A program made the position numbers and the translations under genes. Below are positions 1-6,719 of a stretch of 14,329 bases of DNA, piece by piece; position 1 is the first letter of the stretch, and each line of letters starts with the position of its first letter. This DNA is from an uncultured bacterium (GTDB lineage: Bacteria > Cyanobacteriota > Vampirovibrionia > Gastranaerophilales > Gastranaerophilaceae): contig URRM01000040.1 of NCBI GenBank assembly GCA_900550295.1, forward strand, positions 1 through 14,329, given 5' to 3'. Below the pieces are notes generated by a model. The model was given only the letters and a program-made list of their open reading frames with translations. It searched no databases and was not told where the DNA came from.

Positions 1-50
1 TCTCGCAAAACAATTCGCTGGATTATTTTGCTCGGCAGAGTGGGATGACA
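1..50. repeat. Possible edge of a dispersed intergenic repeat
   Basis: This segment is more GC-rich than the other intergenic DNA and has no start codon or ribosome binding site. Read on the minus strand it begins TGTCATCCCACTCTGCC and contains AATCCAGCGAA, wording typical of short dispersed repeats in bacterial spacers. GCAAAA (5-10) and TTTTGC (26-31) can form a small stem. All three forward frames are open to codon ends between 48 and 73, so the tail of a truncated plus-strand gene cannot be excluded. Confidence 0.3.
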
Positions 51-79
51 TAAAAGTAAATGTTTTCCTCTAAGGTATT

Positions 80-511
80 TTATTTCAAATAATTTAACAA
101 CGCTAACAAGCCCAAGTCATATGAGAATGAGCCTAAGCCTGAGATTTGACCGATACACACAGGTGCAATCATTGAGTGCTTTCTAAATTCTTCTCTTGCA
201 TTAATATTTGACAAATGTACTTCTACAACAGGTAATTCAACGGCTGAAATCGCATCTCTGATAGCAACACTTGTATGAGTGTAACCACCTGCATTAAGGA
301 TTATGCCGTCATAAATTCCGTTTGCCTTTTGAATAAAATCAACTATTTCACCTTCAATGTTTGATTGACAACAGTCTAATTGAATGTCATGTTTATGAGC
401 TTCGGCTTGAAGATGTTTTTCAATCTCTTCTAATGTTTCAGAGCCGTATTTATCAGGTTCTCTTGTTCCCAACAAGTTCAAATTAGGTCCATTTACTAAT
501 AAAATATTCAT
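80..511 (-). CDS. aroQ: 3-dehydroquinate dehydratase, type II
   Basis: Type II dehydroquinase, a cytosolic enzyme that dehydrates 3-dehydroquinate to 3-dehydroshikimate, step three of the shikimate pathway. The 143 residues match the family's usual 140-150. The N-terminal signature NGPNLNLLGTREPDKYG (7-23) carries the expected catalytic Arg17 and Tyr22 of the flexible lid. NAGGYTHTS (73-81) supplies the substrate-binding Asn73, and VEVHLSN (96-102) supplies the catalytic His99. REEFRKHS (106-113) carries the further substrate-binding Arg110 and His112. The gene stands alone on the minus strand and diverges from the 114-aa gene. AAAGGG lies about 9 nt before the ATG and TATAAT lies further upstream. 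It ends in TAA, and no terminator hairpin is visible between the stop and the window edge. The family assignment is secure. Confidence 0.97.
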   Translation of the reverse strand: MNILLVNGPNLNLLGTREPDKYGSETLEEIEKHLQAEAHKHDIQLDCCQSNIEGEIVDFIQKANGIYDGIILNAGGYTHTSVAIRDAISAVELPVVEVHLSNINAREEFRKHSMIAPVCIGQISGLGSFSYDLGLLALLNYLK

Positions 512-538
512 AATATTTATCCCTTTCTTTGTAACTCA

Positions 539-544
539 ATTATA
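539..544 (-). promoter_or_regulatory. -10 box of the aroQ promoter
   Basis: A perfect TATAAT on the minus strand, 28-33 nt before the aroQ start codon. The region 17-18 bp further upstream is AT-only and has no good TTGACA match, so this rests on the -10 alone. Confidence 0.5.
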
Positions 545-570
545 ACAAAAAAATTCTATTTTTTAATTTT

Positions 571-601
571 TTGTGATTAATTTAAAGTTTTGTGGTATAT
601 A
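571..601 (+). promoter_or_regulatory. Candidate promoter of the RWYD-repeat protein/folE2 operon
   Basis: TTGTGA (571-576) and TATATA (596-601) are separated by 19 bp, which is long. TATAGAT at 602-608 is an alternative -10. The surrounding DNA is nearly all A and T, so chance matches are likely. A promoter is expected here because the upstream gene is divergent. Confidence 0.35.
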
Positions 602-636
602 TATAGATAGATAAAGGAAAAATTTTTAAGATAAAA

Positions 637-981
637 ATGGAAGCAAACAAACCACAACAACGCCGTTGGTATGATAAAGACCCAGTTTTAAAAGAGGCAT
701 TAGAATTACTAAGATTAGCCCCTGGGGATAAAAGAGATGCAGCTGCAGAATTCATTATTCAGATGCAAGAACAAGTTGCTGCAGATGTTATTGAAAAAGT
801 TTACGACATTATGTCTGAATACCACGGAAAAGGTAAACGTTGGTATGATAACGATCCAATCGTTATGAAAGCAATTGAATTATTAAGGGTTGCTCCTAAA
901 AAAACTCAAAAAGAAGCTGCATTAAAACTTTTAACTGCCCTTGAAAACAACGACGGCGGTATGGAGCTTATTAAAGAATAG
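637..981 (+). CDS. Uncharacterised protein with two RWYDxDP repeats
   Basis: 114 residues, no signal peptide or membrane segment, predicted soluble and mostly helical. It has two copies of one unit: residues 10-44 begin RWYDKDPVLKEALELLRLAP, and residues 68-102 begin RWYDNDPIVMKAIELLRVAP. The copies are exactly 58 codons apart, and each continues into a charged helix (QKEAALKLLTAL in the second). DNA identity survives only in CGTTGGTATGATAA (664-677 and 838-851), so the duplication is old and the protein motif is under selection. I know of no assigned function; a protein- or nucleic-acid-binding adaptor is only a guess. The start is the only usable ATG, because TAG lies in frame at 604. The best Shine-Dalgarno match, AAGGA at 614-618, is 18 nt away, which is unusually far. 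folE2 starts 5 nt after its stop, so the two are co-transcribed. Confidence 0.8.
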   Translation: MEANKPQQRRWYDKDPVLKEALELLRLAPGDKRDAAAEFIIQMQEQVAADVIEKVYDIMSEYHGKGKRWYDNDPIVMKAIELLRVAPKKTQKEAALKLLTALENNDGGMELIKE

Positions 982-986
982 CAATA

Positions 987-1781
987 ATGAAAGATATTCA
1001 AAAAGAATACGATTCAAGAGGAATCGATATTCAAAAAGTTGGAATAAAAGACTTTGAAATTCCACTAAATATTCGACGTAAAAATAGCACAAACCAAGTT
1101 GTTAGCGCAAAAGCACGTGTTACGGTGTCACTTCCAAAACATTACAAAGGAACACATATGTCACGCTTTGTAGAAGTGCTTACAGAATGGCAAAACAAAG
1201 ACATGCTCGGCTCTGACCTAAAAGGTTGTTTGTCTGCAATTGTAGAAAAACTTGAGGCTAAAAGCGGAGAGTTGGAATTAGCCTTCAAATATTTTATTAA
1301 TAAATTTGCGCCGGTTTCAGGTTTAACCTCAACAATGAGCTACGAATGCTCATTTAACAGCATTTTAGAATATTTTAACACACCTAATGAACATTACAAG
1401 TTTATTTTAGGTGTAAAAGTTCCGGTTACAACGCTATGTCCCTGCTCTAAAGAAATTTCAGCATATGGAGCACACAACCAAAGGGCCATTATAAGTGTAA
1501 AAGTTTCTTACGGTAGAAACGAACATATTTGGATTGAAGATTTAATTGAGATGATTGAAAGTTACTCTTCAAGCGCAATTTACCCACTATTAAAACGTGA
1601 AGATGAAAAATTTGTAACTGAAAAAGCTTACGAAAACCCTAAATTTGTCGAAGATATCTTGCGTGACGTAGTTTTAGATTTAAGAAAAAACAAAACAGTT
1701 AAAGAATTTGAAGTTGAATGTGAAGCTATGGAAAGTATTCACAATCATTCAGCTTGGGCTTATCAAAAAGAGGTTAAGTAA
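987..1781 (+). CDS. folE2: GTP cyclohydrolase IB (FolE2 type)
   Basis: Cytosolic enzyme converting GTP to 7,8-dihydroneopterin triphosphate, the first step of folate and, where present, queuosine synthesis. FolE2 is the metal-flexible replacement for zinc-dependent FolE. The 264 residues are of normal length. Visible hallmarks are KGTHMSRF (54-61), YECSFNS (119-125), and VPVTTLCPCSKEISAYGAHNQR, whose LCPCSK (150-155) and His163 include the expected metal-site Cys and His. ESIHNHSAWA (249-258) lies near the C terminus. It is second in a two-gene operon, 5 nt after the RWYD-repeat gene. Its own ribosome binding site is weak, so coupling is likely. The stop codon lies inside a 19-bp palindrome (1774-1792). 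Choosing FolE2 over FolE often reflects zinc limitation, but no Zur site was recognised. Confidence 0.96.
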   Translation: MKDIQKEYDSRGIDIQKVGIKDFEIPLNIRRKNSTNQVVSAKARVTVSLPKHYKGTHMSRFVEVLTEWQNKDMLGSDLKGCLSAIVEKLEAKSGELELAFKYFINKFAPVSGLTSTMSYECSFNSILEYFNTPNEHYKFILGVKVPVTTLCPCSKEISAYGAHNQRAIISVKVSYGRNEHIWIEDLIEMIESYSSSAIYPLLKREDEKFVTEKAYENPKFVEDILRDVVLDLRKNKTVKEFEVECEAMESIHNHSAWAYQKEVK

Positions 1782-1792
1782 AATTTACTTAA
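1774..1792. repeat. Perfect 19-bp palindrome over the folE2 stop codon
   Basis: TTAAGTAAAATTTACTTAA has 9-bp arms around a central A and contains the folE2 TAA. It is all A/T apart from two G/C pairs and has no T-run after it, so it would be a poor terminator. It could be an operator, a weak 3'-end hairpin, or chance in AT-rich DNA. Confidence 0.4.
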
Positions 1793-1808
1793 TTCTAGTT
1801 AACATTAA

Positions 1809-1838
1809 TTGATTTTAGAGTTCTGTTAAATATATAAT
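1809..1838 (+). promoter_or_regulatory. Promoter of the LCP/LemA gene pair
   Basis: TTGATT (1809-1814), an 18-bp spacer and a perfect TATAAT (1833-1838) would start transcription near 1845, giving a leader of about 37 nt before the ATG at 1882. It sits in the 100-bp gap after folE2 and makes the LCP/LemA pair a separate transcription unit. Confidence 0.55.
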
Positions 1839-1881
1839 ATTCTTATAAACTGGATATGAGTATTAGAAAAGTGAAAATATA

Positions 1882-3234
1882 ATGTCAAAATCAAATATAG
1901 ATCAAAAATTAGAACAAGAAGAAAAAGATTTAAACGAAGAATATAGCTTATTTTTAAAGCATTTAAAAGCAGAAAAAGAAGATACTTCAGGCTTTGCAAG
2001 AACATTATTTGGTATTGTAATTGTGTTCTGTGCCATAATTTTGGTTCTTTTAATTGCACAAGAAAATAGAGAAATTATTACTGAAACCTTTGGTGAAGAC
2101 TCATTTGTTACAAAAATGTTGTTGAGTTTGCCACTGGATGTTAAAAATAAACAACACGTAAACTTTGCAATGCATTTTGCGCAAAGACGTCAAAACATTT
2201 TGTTATGCGGTGTTGATGCAAACAGCTCGCCTACAAGCCCTTGGATTGGCGCAAGAACAGACACAATTATTTTATTAAATATTGATCCAAAAACTAAATC
2301 AATAAACGCAATTTCGATTCCTCGTGACAGTAAAGTATACCTTCCGGGAGATTACGGAATTCAAAAAATAAATTCTGCTCACGCAATCGGCGGTATTGAA
2401 ATGACAAAAGCGACTATTGAAAGAACTTTGGGCGTAAAAATTGACCACTACATCTTAGTTCACGATGAAGCTGTAAGAAGGATTGTTGATGCAATCGGCG
2501 GAATTCCGATTTACGTTGAAAAGAATATGTATTACCACGATTATGCCGGCAATTTACACGTAAACTTATCAAAAGGTTTGAACATTTTAAACGGTCAAAA
2601 TGCAGTTGGTTACTTACGTTTTAGACACGATGGTTTGGGTGATATCGGAAGAACTCAACGTCAACAATGGTTCTTAAAAGGTTTATTGGAAAAATTACAA
2701 ACTCCACAAACAATCGCAAAAATACCTGATATTTTAAACGTTATTGCAACATACGTTAAGACAGATATGTCATTCTATGAAATCTCTCAATATGCAGCGA
2801 TGTCAAAGGGATTTGATATAAACAAAATCGAATTTGCAACACTTCCCGGTGCTCCAAATAAACACGGTTATATCAGTTATTGGATTTTAGATCCTGAAAA
2901 AACACAAGAAATGGTAAACAGAATGATTTACCGTGACAGAGTTTCACCGGCAAATGAAGCATACAATATCGGAATAAAATACACAAGAAGTAACAAAGCA
3001 ACAGCAGATGCAGTTAAAGCAACAATTGAGGAAATGGGTTACAATGTAAACTGTTTTGGTCCTGCAAGTTTGCCTCACTCTCAATTTATTGCACACGAAC
3101 CTTCTGTTTCAAACGAATTTTTCACATCAATAAAAAGAAAAGCTCCACAATTAAACAAAATGCAATTTGTTTACAATCCGGACAGAACTTACTGTACAAG
3201 TAGTGACATAACTATTTATCTTGCAGGAGAATAA
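1882..3234 (+). CDS. LytR-CpsA-Psr (LCP) family envelope protein with LytR_C domain
   Basis: LCP proteins are membrane-anchored phosphotransferases that move polyprenyl-linked glycopolymers onto the cell wall. Residues 1-37 form a charged cytoplasmic segment, 38-60 one membrane helix, and the rest should be outside the membrane. The LCP catalytic domain spans about 104-275. It shows GARTDT (123-128, Arg125 and Asp127), IPRDS (146-150, Arg148 and Asp149), QKINSAHAIGG (161-171), RFRHD (246-250) and GRTQRQQ (256-262), the charged residues that bind pyrophosphate, magnesium and lipid. Residues about 360-448 fit the LytR_C domain. All key residues are present, so it should be active. In a diderm or cyanobacterium-related cell the acceptor is probably peptidoglycan and the donor polymer is unknown. 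The SD is weak (AAGTGA). The LemA-like gene begins 4 bp after its stop. Confidence 0.92.
   Translation: MSKSNIDQKLEQEEKDLNEEYSLFLKHLKAEKEDTSGFARTLFGIVIVFCAIILVLLIAQENREIITETFGEDSFVTKMLLSLPLDVKNKQHVNFAMHFAQRRQNILLCGVDANSSPTSPWIGARTDTIILLNIDPKTKSINAISIPRDSKVYLPGDYGIQKINSAHAIGGIEMTKATIERTLGVKIDHYILVHDEAVRRIVDAIGGIPIYVEKNMYYHDYAGNLHVNLSKGLNILNGQNAVGYLRFRHDGLGDIGRTQRQQWFLKGLLEKLQTPQTIAKIPDILNVIATYVKTDMSFYEISQYAAMSKGFDINKIEFATLPGAPNKHGYISYWILDPEKTQEMVNRMIYRDRVSPANEAYNIGIKYTRSNKATADAVKATIEEMGYNVNCFGPASLPHSQFIAHEPSVSNEFFTSIKRKAPQLNKMQFVYNPDRTYCTSSDITIYLAGE
3225..3230 (+). promoter_or_regulatory. Ribosome binding site that sets the LemA-like start
   Basis: AGGAGA lies 8 nt before the ATG at 3239. An in-frame TTG at 3221 sits upstream of and partly under this site, so the shorter reading with ATG is the correct start. 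Confidence 0.85.
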
Positions 3235-3238
3235 TTTT

Positions 3239-3769
3239 ATGACAGCATTATGGATAATTCTTGTTGGTATTTTATTGTACATAATTTATGTAATAAAATT
3301 AGCTTTAGACTTGGATAAATACAAAGATAACCTACTTAGAGGTTTGGCCGGCGTTGATGCAATTATAATAAAAAAGAACATTGTTATTCTTGATATTTTG
3401 GGCTATGCAAAAGAATTTATGGACAACGATCAAAATCTTGTAAATGAAGCTTATGCAATTCGATATGAACTTAACAAGTTAAAACCTCGTATTGATAATG
3501 TTGAAATGCGTTACTCCTTACAAAAAAGTTTTGATGCACAAGTAGCATTAATTGTTCAAGCTGTAAACAGATATAAAGACCTAAAAACAAATATGGGGCT
3601 TCAATCTCGTCTAAGAGAGTTAGAAACATTAGAAAACGCTCAAAACGAAAAACTTGTTTTTTATAATGATGCTGTGGATAGAATGAATTGGTACATAAAC
3701 ACCTTCCCATCAAGCATTCTTGCTCAAATCAACGAAGTAAAACCACCTCCACCTCGTTATGACAGATAG
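3239..3769 (+). CDS. Divergent LemA-family membrane-anchored helical protein
   Basis: 176 residues from the ATG at 3239, chosen because AGGAGA lies 8 nt upstream. Residues 3-22 form one membrane helix, and the remainder is a long, mostly helical soluble part. The C-terminal YNDAVDRMNWYINTFPSS (142-159) closely matches the LemA signature, in which YN, a V and FP are conserved. The early segment around 30-60 lines up with LemA's first helices but lacks the usual RxDLIPNLV pattern, so this is a distant member. A proline-rich tail, KPPPPRY, closes the protein. LemA proteins are of unclear function and are often linked to envelope stress or proteases. Here the gene is paired with an LCP ligase, which supports an envelope role. 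It ends in TAG 17 nt before a strong terminator. Confidence 0.7.
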   Translation: MTALWIILVGILLYIIYVIKLALDLDKYKDNLLRGLAGVDAIIIKKNIVILDILGYAKEFMDNDQNLVNEAYAIRYELNKLKPRIDNVEMRYSLQKSFDAQVALIVQAVNRYKDLKTNMGLQSRLRELETLENAQNEKLVFYNDAVDRMNWYINTFPSSILAQINEVKPPPPRYDR

Positions 3770-3785
3770 AATTAAATAAAAGAAG

Positions 3786-3822
3786 AAAAGGCACGGCGGA
3801 ACGAAATTCCGCCGTGCCTTTT
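3786..3822 (+). terminator. Intrinsic terminator after the LCP/LemA operon
   Basis: A 16-bp stem pairs AAAAGGCACGGCGGAA (3786-3801) with TTCCGCCGTGCCTTTT (3807-3822) around a 5-nt loop (CGAAA). The GC-rich core, four-T run and A-run make it a strong terminator that could work in both directions. Confidence 0.9.
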
Positions 3823-3917
3823 AAGTACTTAAAGCCCCTCCATTATTAATTCTTGAACCTTTGAAACAAGAAACAAATTTTAAGATGTTACGTCTAAAAA
3901 ATTGTAGGTGGAAGAAT

Positions 3918-3922
3918 AAGGA
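3918..3922 (+). promoter_or_regulatory. Ribosome binding site that sets the sigma factor start
   Basis: AAGGA is 9 nt from the ATG at 3932 but only 3 nt from the in-frame TTG at 3926, so the ATG is preferred. Confidence 0.75.
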
Positions 3923-3931
3923 TTTTTGAGT

Positions 3932-4894
3932 ATGAGTAATTTAAAGAGCTGCAGTGCTGAATTAATTGACGAAAAGTGGGATGAATTTGATTTTAGGGAT
4001 AATGCAGAAGATGAAAACTTAGACGAAGAGCCTAAAACATTTAGTTGTATAGCCAAAGAAGACGATGTTTTGCAAATGTATTTGAAAGATATTGGTAAAA
4101 CAAAATTATTAAGCACAAAAGATGAATTATTTTTAGGAAAGAACATTAAAGAGGGTTCACCTCAAGATGCATTACGCGCAAAGAAAAAATTGGTACAAGC
4201 TAATTTGAGACTTGTAATCAGTATTGCAAAAAGGTACGTTGGTCAAGGCGTATTATTTATGGATTTGGTTCAAGAAGGTTCAATCGGATTAATTAGAGCT
4301 GCTGAAAAATTTGATTACACAAAAGCTTTTAAGTTCTCAACCTATGCAACTTGGTGGATTAAGCAGACAATCATACGGGCAATCTCAAATAGTTCTCGTT
4401 CAATCAGAATTCCCGTTCATATGACAGATAAAATAAGGAAATATAAAAAGGCGGTCTTAGATTTAACTTTTGAATTAAACAGAGAACCAAACGAAAAAGA
4501 AATAGCTGAAAGGATGGAAATAAGCATTAAAAGAGTACAGAGTATAAAAAAAGCAATCATAAAAGAGCCAATAAGTCTTGACACACCTGTAACTGATGAT
4601 TTGAATATTCAAGATTATATTGCAGATTATAGCTATAAGGCACCTGAGGAGCAGGCACAAAGCGCAAATCTTGCAGATTGTATGTCACTTTTGATGCGAC
4701 ATCTTGATGATAGAGAACGAAAAATATTAATTCACCGTTTTGGGCTTGAAGGTACACGACCAAAAACACTGGAGGTATTGGGTAAAATATTAGGATTTTC
4801 AAAAGAGCGAATTAGGCAACTGGAAGATTTGGCAATAAATAAATTAAGGAGCAATGATAAAACACATTTATTTCATAGTTTTTTAGAAGATTAA
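3932..4894 (+). CDS. RpoD-family sigma-70 factor, group 2-like
   Basis: A sigma factor of the primary (RpoD/SigA) structural type, 320 residues from the ATG at 3932. After an acidic N terminus (11-34), region 1.2 is DDVLQMYLKDIG (44-55). Region 2 spans about 84-163 and includes the core-binding DLVQEGSIGLIRAAEKFD (111-128) and the -10-recognising FSTYATWWIKQTIIRAI (135-151). Region 3 has LNREPNEKEIAERMEIS (182-198). Region 4 has DDRERKILIHRFGLEG (259-274) and a helix-turn-helix ending KERIRQLEDLAINKLR (291-306). It lacks a long region 1.1. Its region 4 reads TLEVLGKILGFSKERIRQLE instead of the near-invariant housekeeping form, so it is more likely an alternative group 2 factor recognising RpoD-like promoters than the principal sigma. 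It is monocistronic, between two terminators. No clear promoter was found upstream; TTGAAA (3861) and TAAGAT (3881) are badly spaced. Confidence 0.9.
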   Translation: MSNLKSCSAELIDEKWDEFDFRDNAEDENLDEEPKTFSCIAKEDDVLQMYLKDIGKTKLLSTKDELFLGKNIKEGSPQDALRAKKKLVQANLRLVISIAKRYVGQGVLFMDLVQEGSIGLIRAAEKFDYTKAFKFSTYATWWIKQTIIRAISNSSRSIRIPVHMTDKIRKYKKAVLDLTFELNREPNEKEIAERMEISIKRVQSIKKAIIKEPISLDTPVTDDLNIQDYIADYSYKAPEEQAQSANLADCMSLLMRHLDDRERKILIHRFGLEGTRPKTLEVLGKILGFSKERIRQLEDLAINKLRSNDKTHLFHSFLED

Positions 4895-4906
4895 TTAAAT
4901 CAAAAA

Positions 4907-4935
4907 GTAAGGCGCAAGCTTCGCTTGCGCCTTAC
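4907..4935 (-). terminator. Bidirectional terminator between the sigma gene and the kinase operon
   Basis: A 13-bp perfect stem pairs GTAAGGCGCAAGC (4907-4919) with GCTTGCGCCTTAC (4923-4935) around a TTC loop. On the minus strand it is followed by TTTTT, so it fits best as the end of the three-gene signalling operon. On the plus strand the following T-run is poor. Confidence 0.85.
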
Positions 4936-4950
4936 AAAATTTATTTCAAA

Positions 4951-6339
4951 TTACGCTAAATACTTTTGAATAGTATTCTTGTCAAACACTTCTACACTAT
5001 CTTTTGAGTGAATAAATATCAGACAAGATACCAGCGATTTGAAGGTTTCAACTTCTGAATATGCCATTTTTTCACGTAAATCTGACATATTTTCAGCCAT
5101 AAATTCTGTAATAACAGTCTTGTTATTGAATACCAAACTAGATAGATAATCAAACTTAGACATCATACCTTCAAAGTAAATGATATCCGGAGATTGGAAT
5201 TCAATAAACCTCAAGGCTTTATCAAGGTTAAATCCGACACCTTCGTTCAATTCACACTGATTAATTTTTGGTAAATCATATTTTGTGATGGATTCAATTG
5301 TCATAATATTTTTCTTTGAGTCTGAAATTTCATTTAATAAAGAATATATTACGTGAGTTTTTCCTGATAATGGTGCCCCGCAAACAAGTACGATACCGGG
5401 ATTTTCAAGTGAATTTTTAATAAATTGAACTTTAGCTTCGTCTTTTATAATTGTTTTTATAGATTTTGGAGGCTTGTAAATCTTAAGAGCAATTCTTTCA
5501 CCCATAACAGTTGGGAAAGATGAAATACTTGCTACCAAAGTCATTTCATCAACCTTAAAACACAATTTACCAAGTTGAGGAATTTCACTTACTGCAGGAT
5601 CTAAGTTAGATAAAACTTTCAATTTTGAAACAAAAGATGCAGCCAGAACAGAAGGGATAAATCCTTTTTCAAATACTGTACCTTTTTGCTTAAATGTAAT
5701 ATCTAAACCTCTGTCACTGTATGCAAAATAAACTTCGTGTTTATCTTCCAAAATAGCTTGTTTTAATATTGCACGAATAATTTTTTGAATATGTTCGTCT
5801 GACAAATCATCATTATGTAATTCTTCATGCCAGTCATAACCTGAATCTTGAGCTTCCGTATAAATTTCACCAACGGTATTTGGAGTTTTATAATATTCAT
5901 CAATTTTCTTTAATATACTTGCTTCAGATGAAATAACCGGATCAATAGAGCATTCAGCTTTCTCCATAATTTTATCGATTGCAAATAAGTCCCAAGGATC
6001 AGCCATTGCAACAGTTAAAACATCTTCAATTTTGAATAGCGGAATAATTTTATATTTTCTTGCATCCACAATATTAATGTATTGCAAACAGTTTTTATCC
6101 AAAGTGTAATCTTCCAAGTTTACGTTTGGAATATGCAATTTAGATTCCATAAACTTTAAAAGAGTTTCTTCAGACAAAATGTTCAAATTAATTAGAGCTT
6201 GCCCAATACTAATATTTTGCGCAGTTGCTAACTCTTGAGCCTTTTCAATTACTTCATACTCAACTAAACCTTCTCTTACAAGGTCATATTTAATCTTTTC
6301 TAAGGTTTTATTTGTAACCGCTTCGTTCATCATCATCAT
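4951..6339 (-). CDS. Divergent PilB/GspE-like protein with MshEN domain and damaged ATPase motifs
   Basis: 462 residues with the architecture of a type IV pilus/type II secretion assembly ATPase. Residues 13-150 resemble the MshEN (T2SSE_N) domain, with two related motifs at 20-36 and 44-62. MshEN can bind cyclic-di-GMP, but the Arg of the RLG signature is absent from both. Residues about 182-290 match the GspE N2 domain (LKVLSNLDPAV, SISSFPTVMGERIALKIYKP). Walker A, GAPLSGKT (321-328), is intact. The Asp box is altered (TIESITKY, 347-354). The Walker B region reads SPDIIYFEGMM (383-393) where PilB/GspE has DPDIIMVGEIRD. The His box is replaced by VITEFMAEN, and no tetracysteine zinc motif exists. 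It may bind ATP but hydrolyse it poorly, suggesting a regulatory relative, not a motor. The start has four tandem ATGs, 2 nt after the response-regulator stop and without a clear SD, so coupling is likely. Confidence 0.82.
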   Translation of the reverse strand: MMMMNEAVTNKTLEKIKYDLVREGLVEYEVIEKAQELATAQNISIGQALINLNILSEETLLKFMESKLHIPNVNLEDYTLDKNCLQYINIVDARKYKIIPLFKIEDVLTVAMADPWDLFAIDKIMEKAECSIDPVISSEASILKKIDEYYKTPNTVGEIYTEAQDSGYDWHEELHNDDLSDEHIQKIIRAILKQAILEDKHEVYFAYSDRGLDITFKQKGTVFEKGFIPSVLAASFVSKLKVLSNLDPAVSEIPQLGKLCFKVDEMTLVASISSFPTVMGERIALKIYKPPKSIKTIIKDEAKVQFIKNSLENPGIVLVCGAPLSGKTHVIYSLLNEISDSKKNIMTIESITKYDLPKINQCELNEGVGFNLDKALRFIEFQSPDIIYFEGMMSKFDYLSSLVFNNKTVITEFMAENMSDLREKMAYSEVETFKSLVSCLIFIHSKDSVEVFDKNTIQKYLA

Positions 6340-6341
6340 AA

Positions 6342-6719
6342 TTAGTTATTTTCTTTTTCTTTCAATAATTTTGCTACTGTTGAAACAACCTCATCAAGGT
6401 CGAAAGGTTTTGTAATATAAACATCAGCACCTGTTTCTTCACCGATTTGTTTATCTGAATCTTGAGAACGAGCTGTCAACATAATAATTGGAATATTTTT
6501 ATATTTAGCATCATACTTTAATAAACGGCTAATTTTGAAACCGTTGATTTTAGGCATCATCACATCCAATACCATTAAATCAGGTATAATTTCTTTTGCT
6601 AATTTAAGACCATCTTCACCATTATATGCGCAGAAACAAGTATAACCTTCCGATTCAAGAACGAATTTTAATGTTTCTACAATATCTTGTTCATCATCTA
6701 CAAGTAATATTTTTTTCAT
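6342..6719 (-). CDS. Single-domain response regulator (CheY-like receiver)
   Basis: 125 residues, one receiver domain and no output domain. It accepts a phosphoryl group from a histidine kinase, almost certainly the product of the gene directly upstream. All catalytic positions are present: acidic pair Asp8 and Asp9 (LLVDDE), phosphoacceptor Asp52 (VLDVMMP), Thr82 (MLTAR), and Lys104 (ITKPF). With no DNA-binding domain it must act by protein contact, and the GspE-like protein encoded 2 nt downstream is the obvious candidate partner (inference). Translation starts at an ATG that shares its A with the kinase TAA (TAATG). GGAG, 8 nt before that ATG and inside the kinase gene, gives a good ribosome binding site. 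It might instead be a phosphorelay intermediate. Confidence 0.95.
   Translation of the reverse strand: MKKILLVDDEQDIVETLKFVLESEGYTCFCAYNGEDGLKLAKEIIPDLMVLDVMMPKINGFKISRLLKYDAKYKNIPIIMLTARSQDSDKQIGEETGADVYITKPFDLDEVVSTVAKLLKEKENN

Noticed and set aside
1826..2059. Minus-strand open frame of 77 codons under the LCP gene
   Set aside because: It is antisense to a well supported gene, is hydrophobic low complexity as expected from AT-rich DNA, and has no SD.
3221..3238. Longer LemA-like protein starting at TTG 3221
   Set aside because: It overlaps the end of the LCP gene and buries the AGGAGA site, which is ideally placed for the ATG at 3239.
3932..4894. Principal housekeeping sigma factor (rpoD)
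   Set aside because: There is no region 1.1 extension and region 4.2 departs from the near-invariant housekeeping sequence, so a group 2 factor is the better call.
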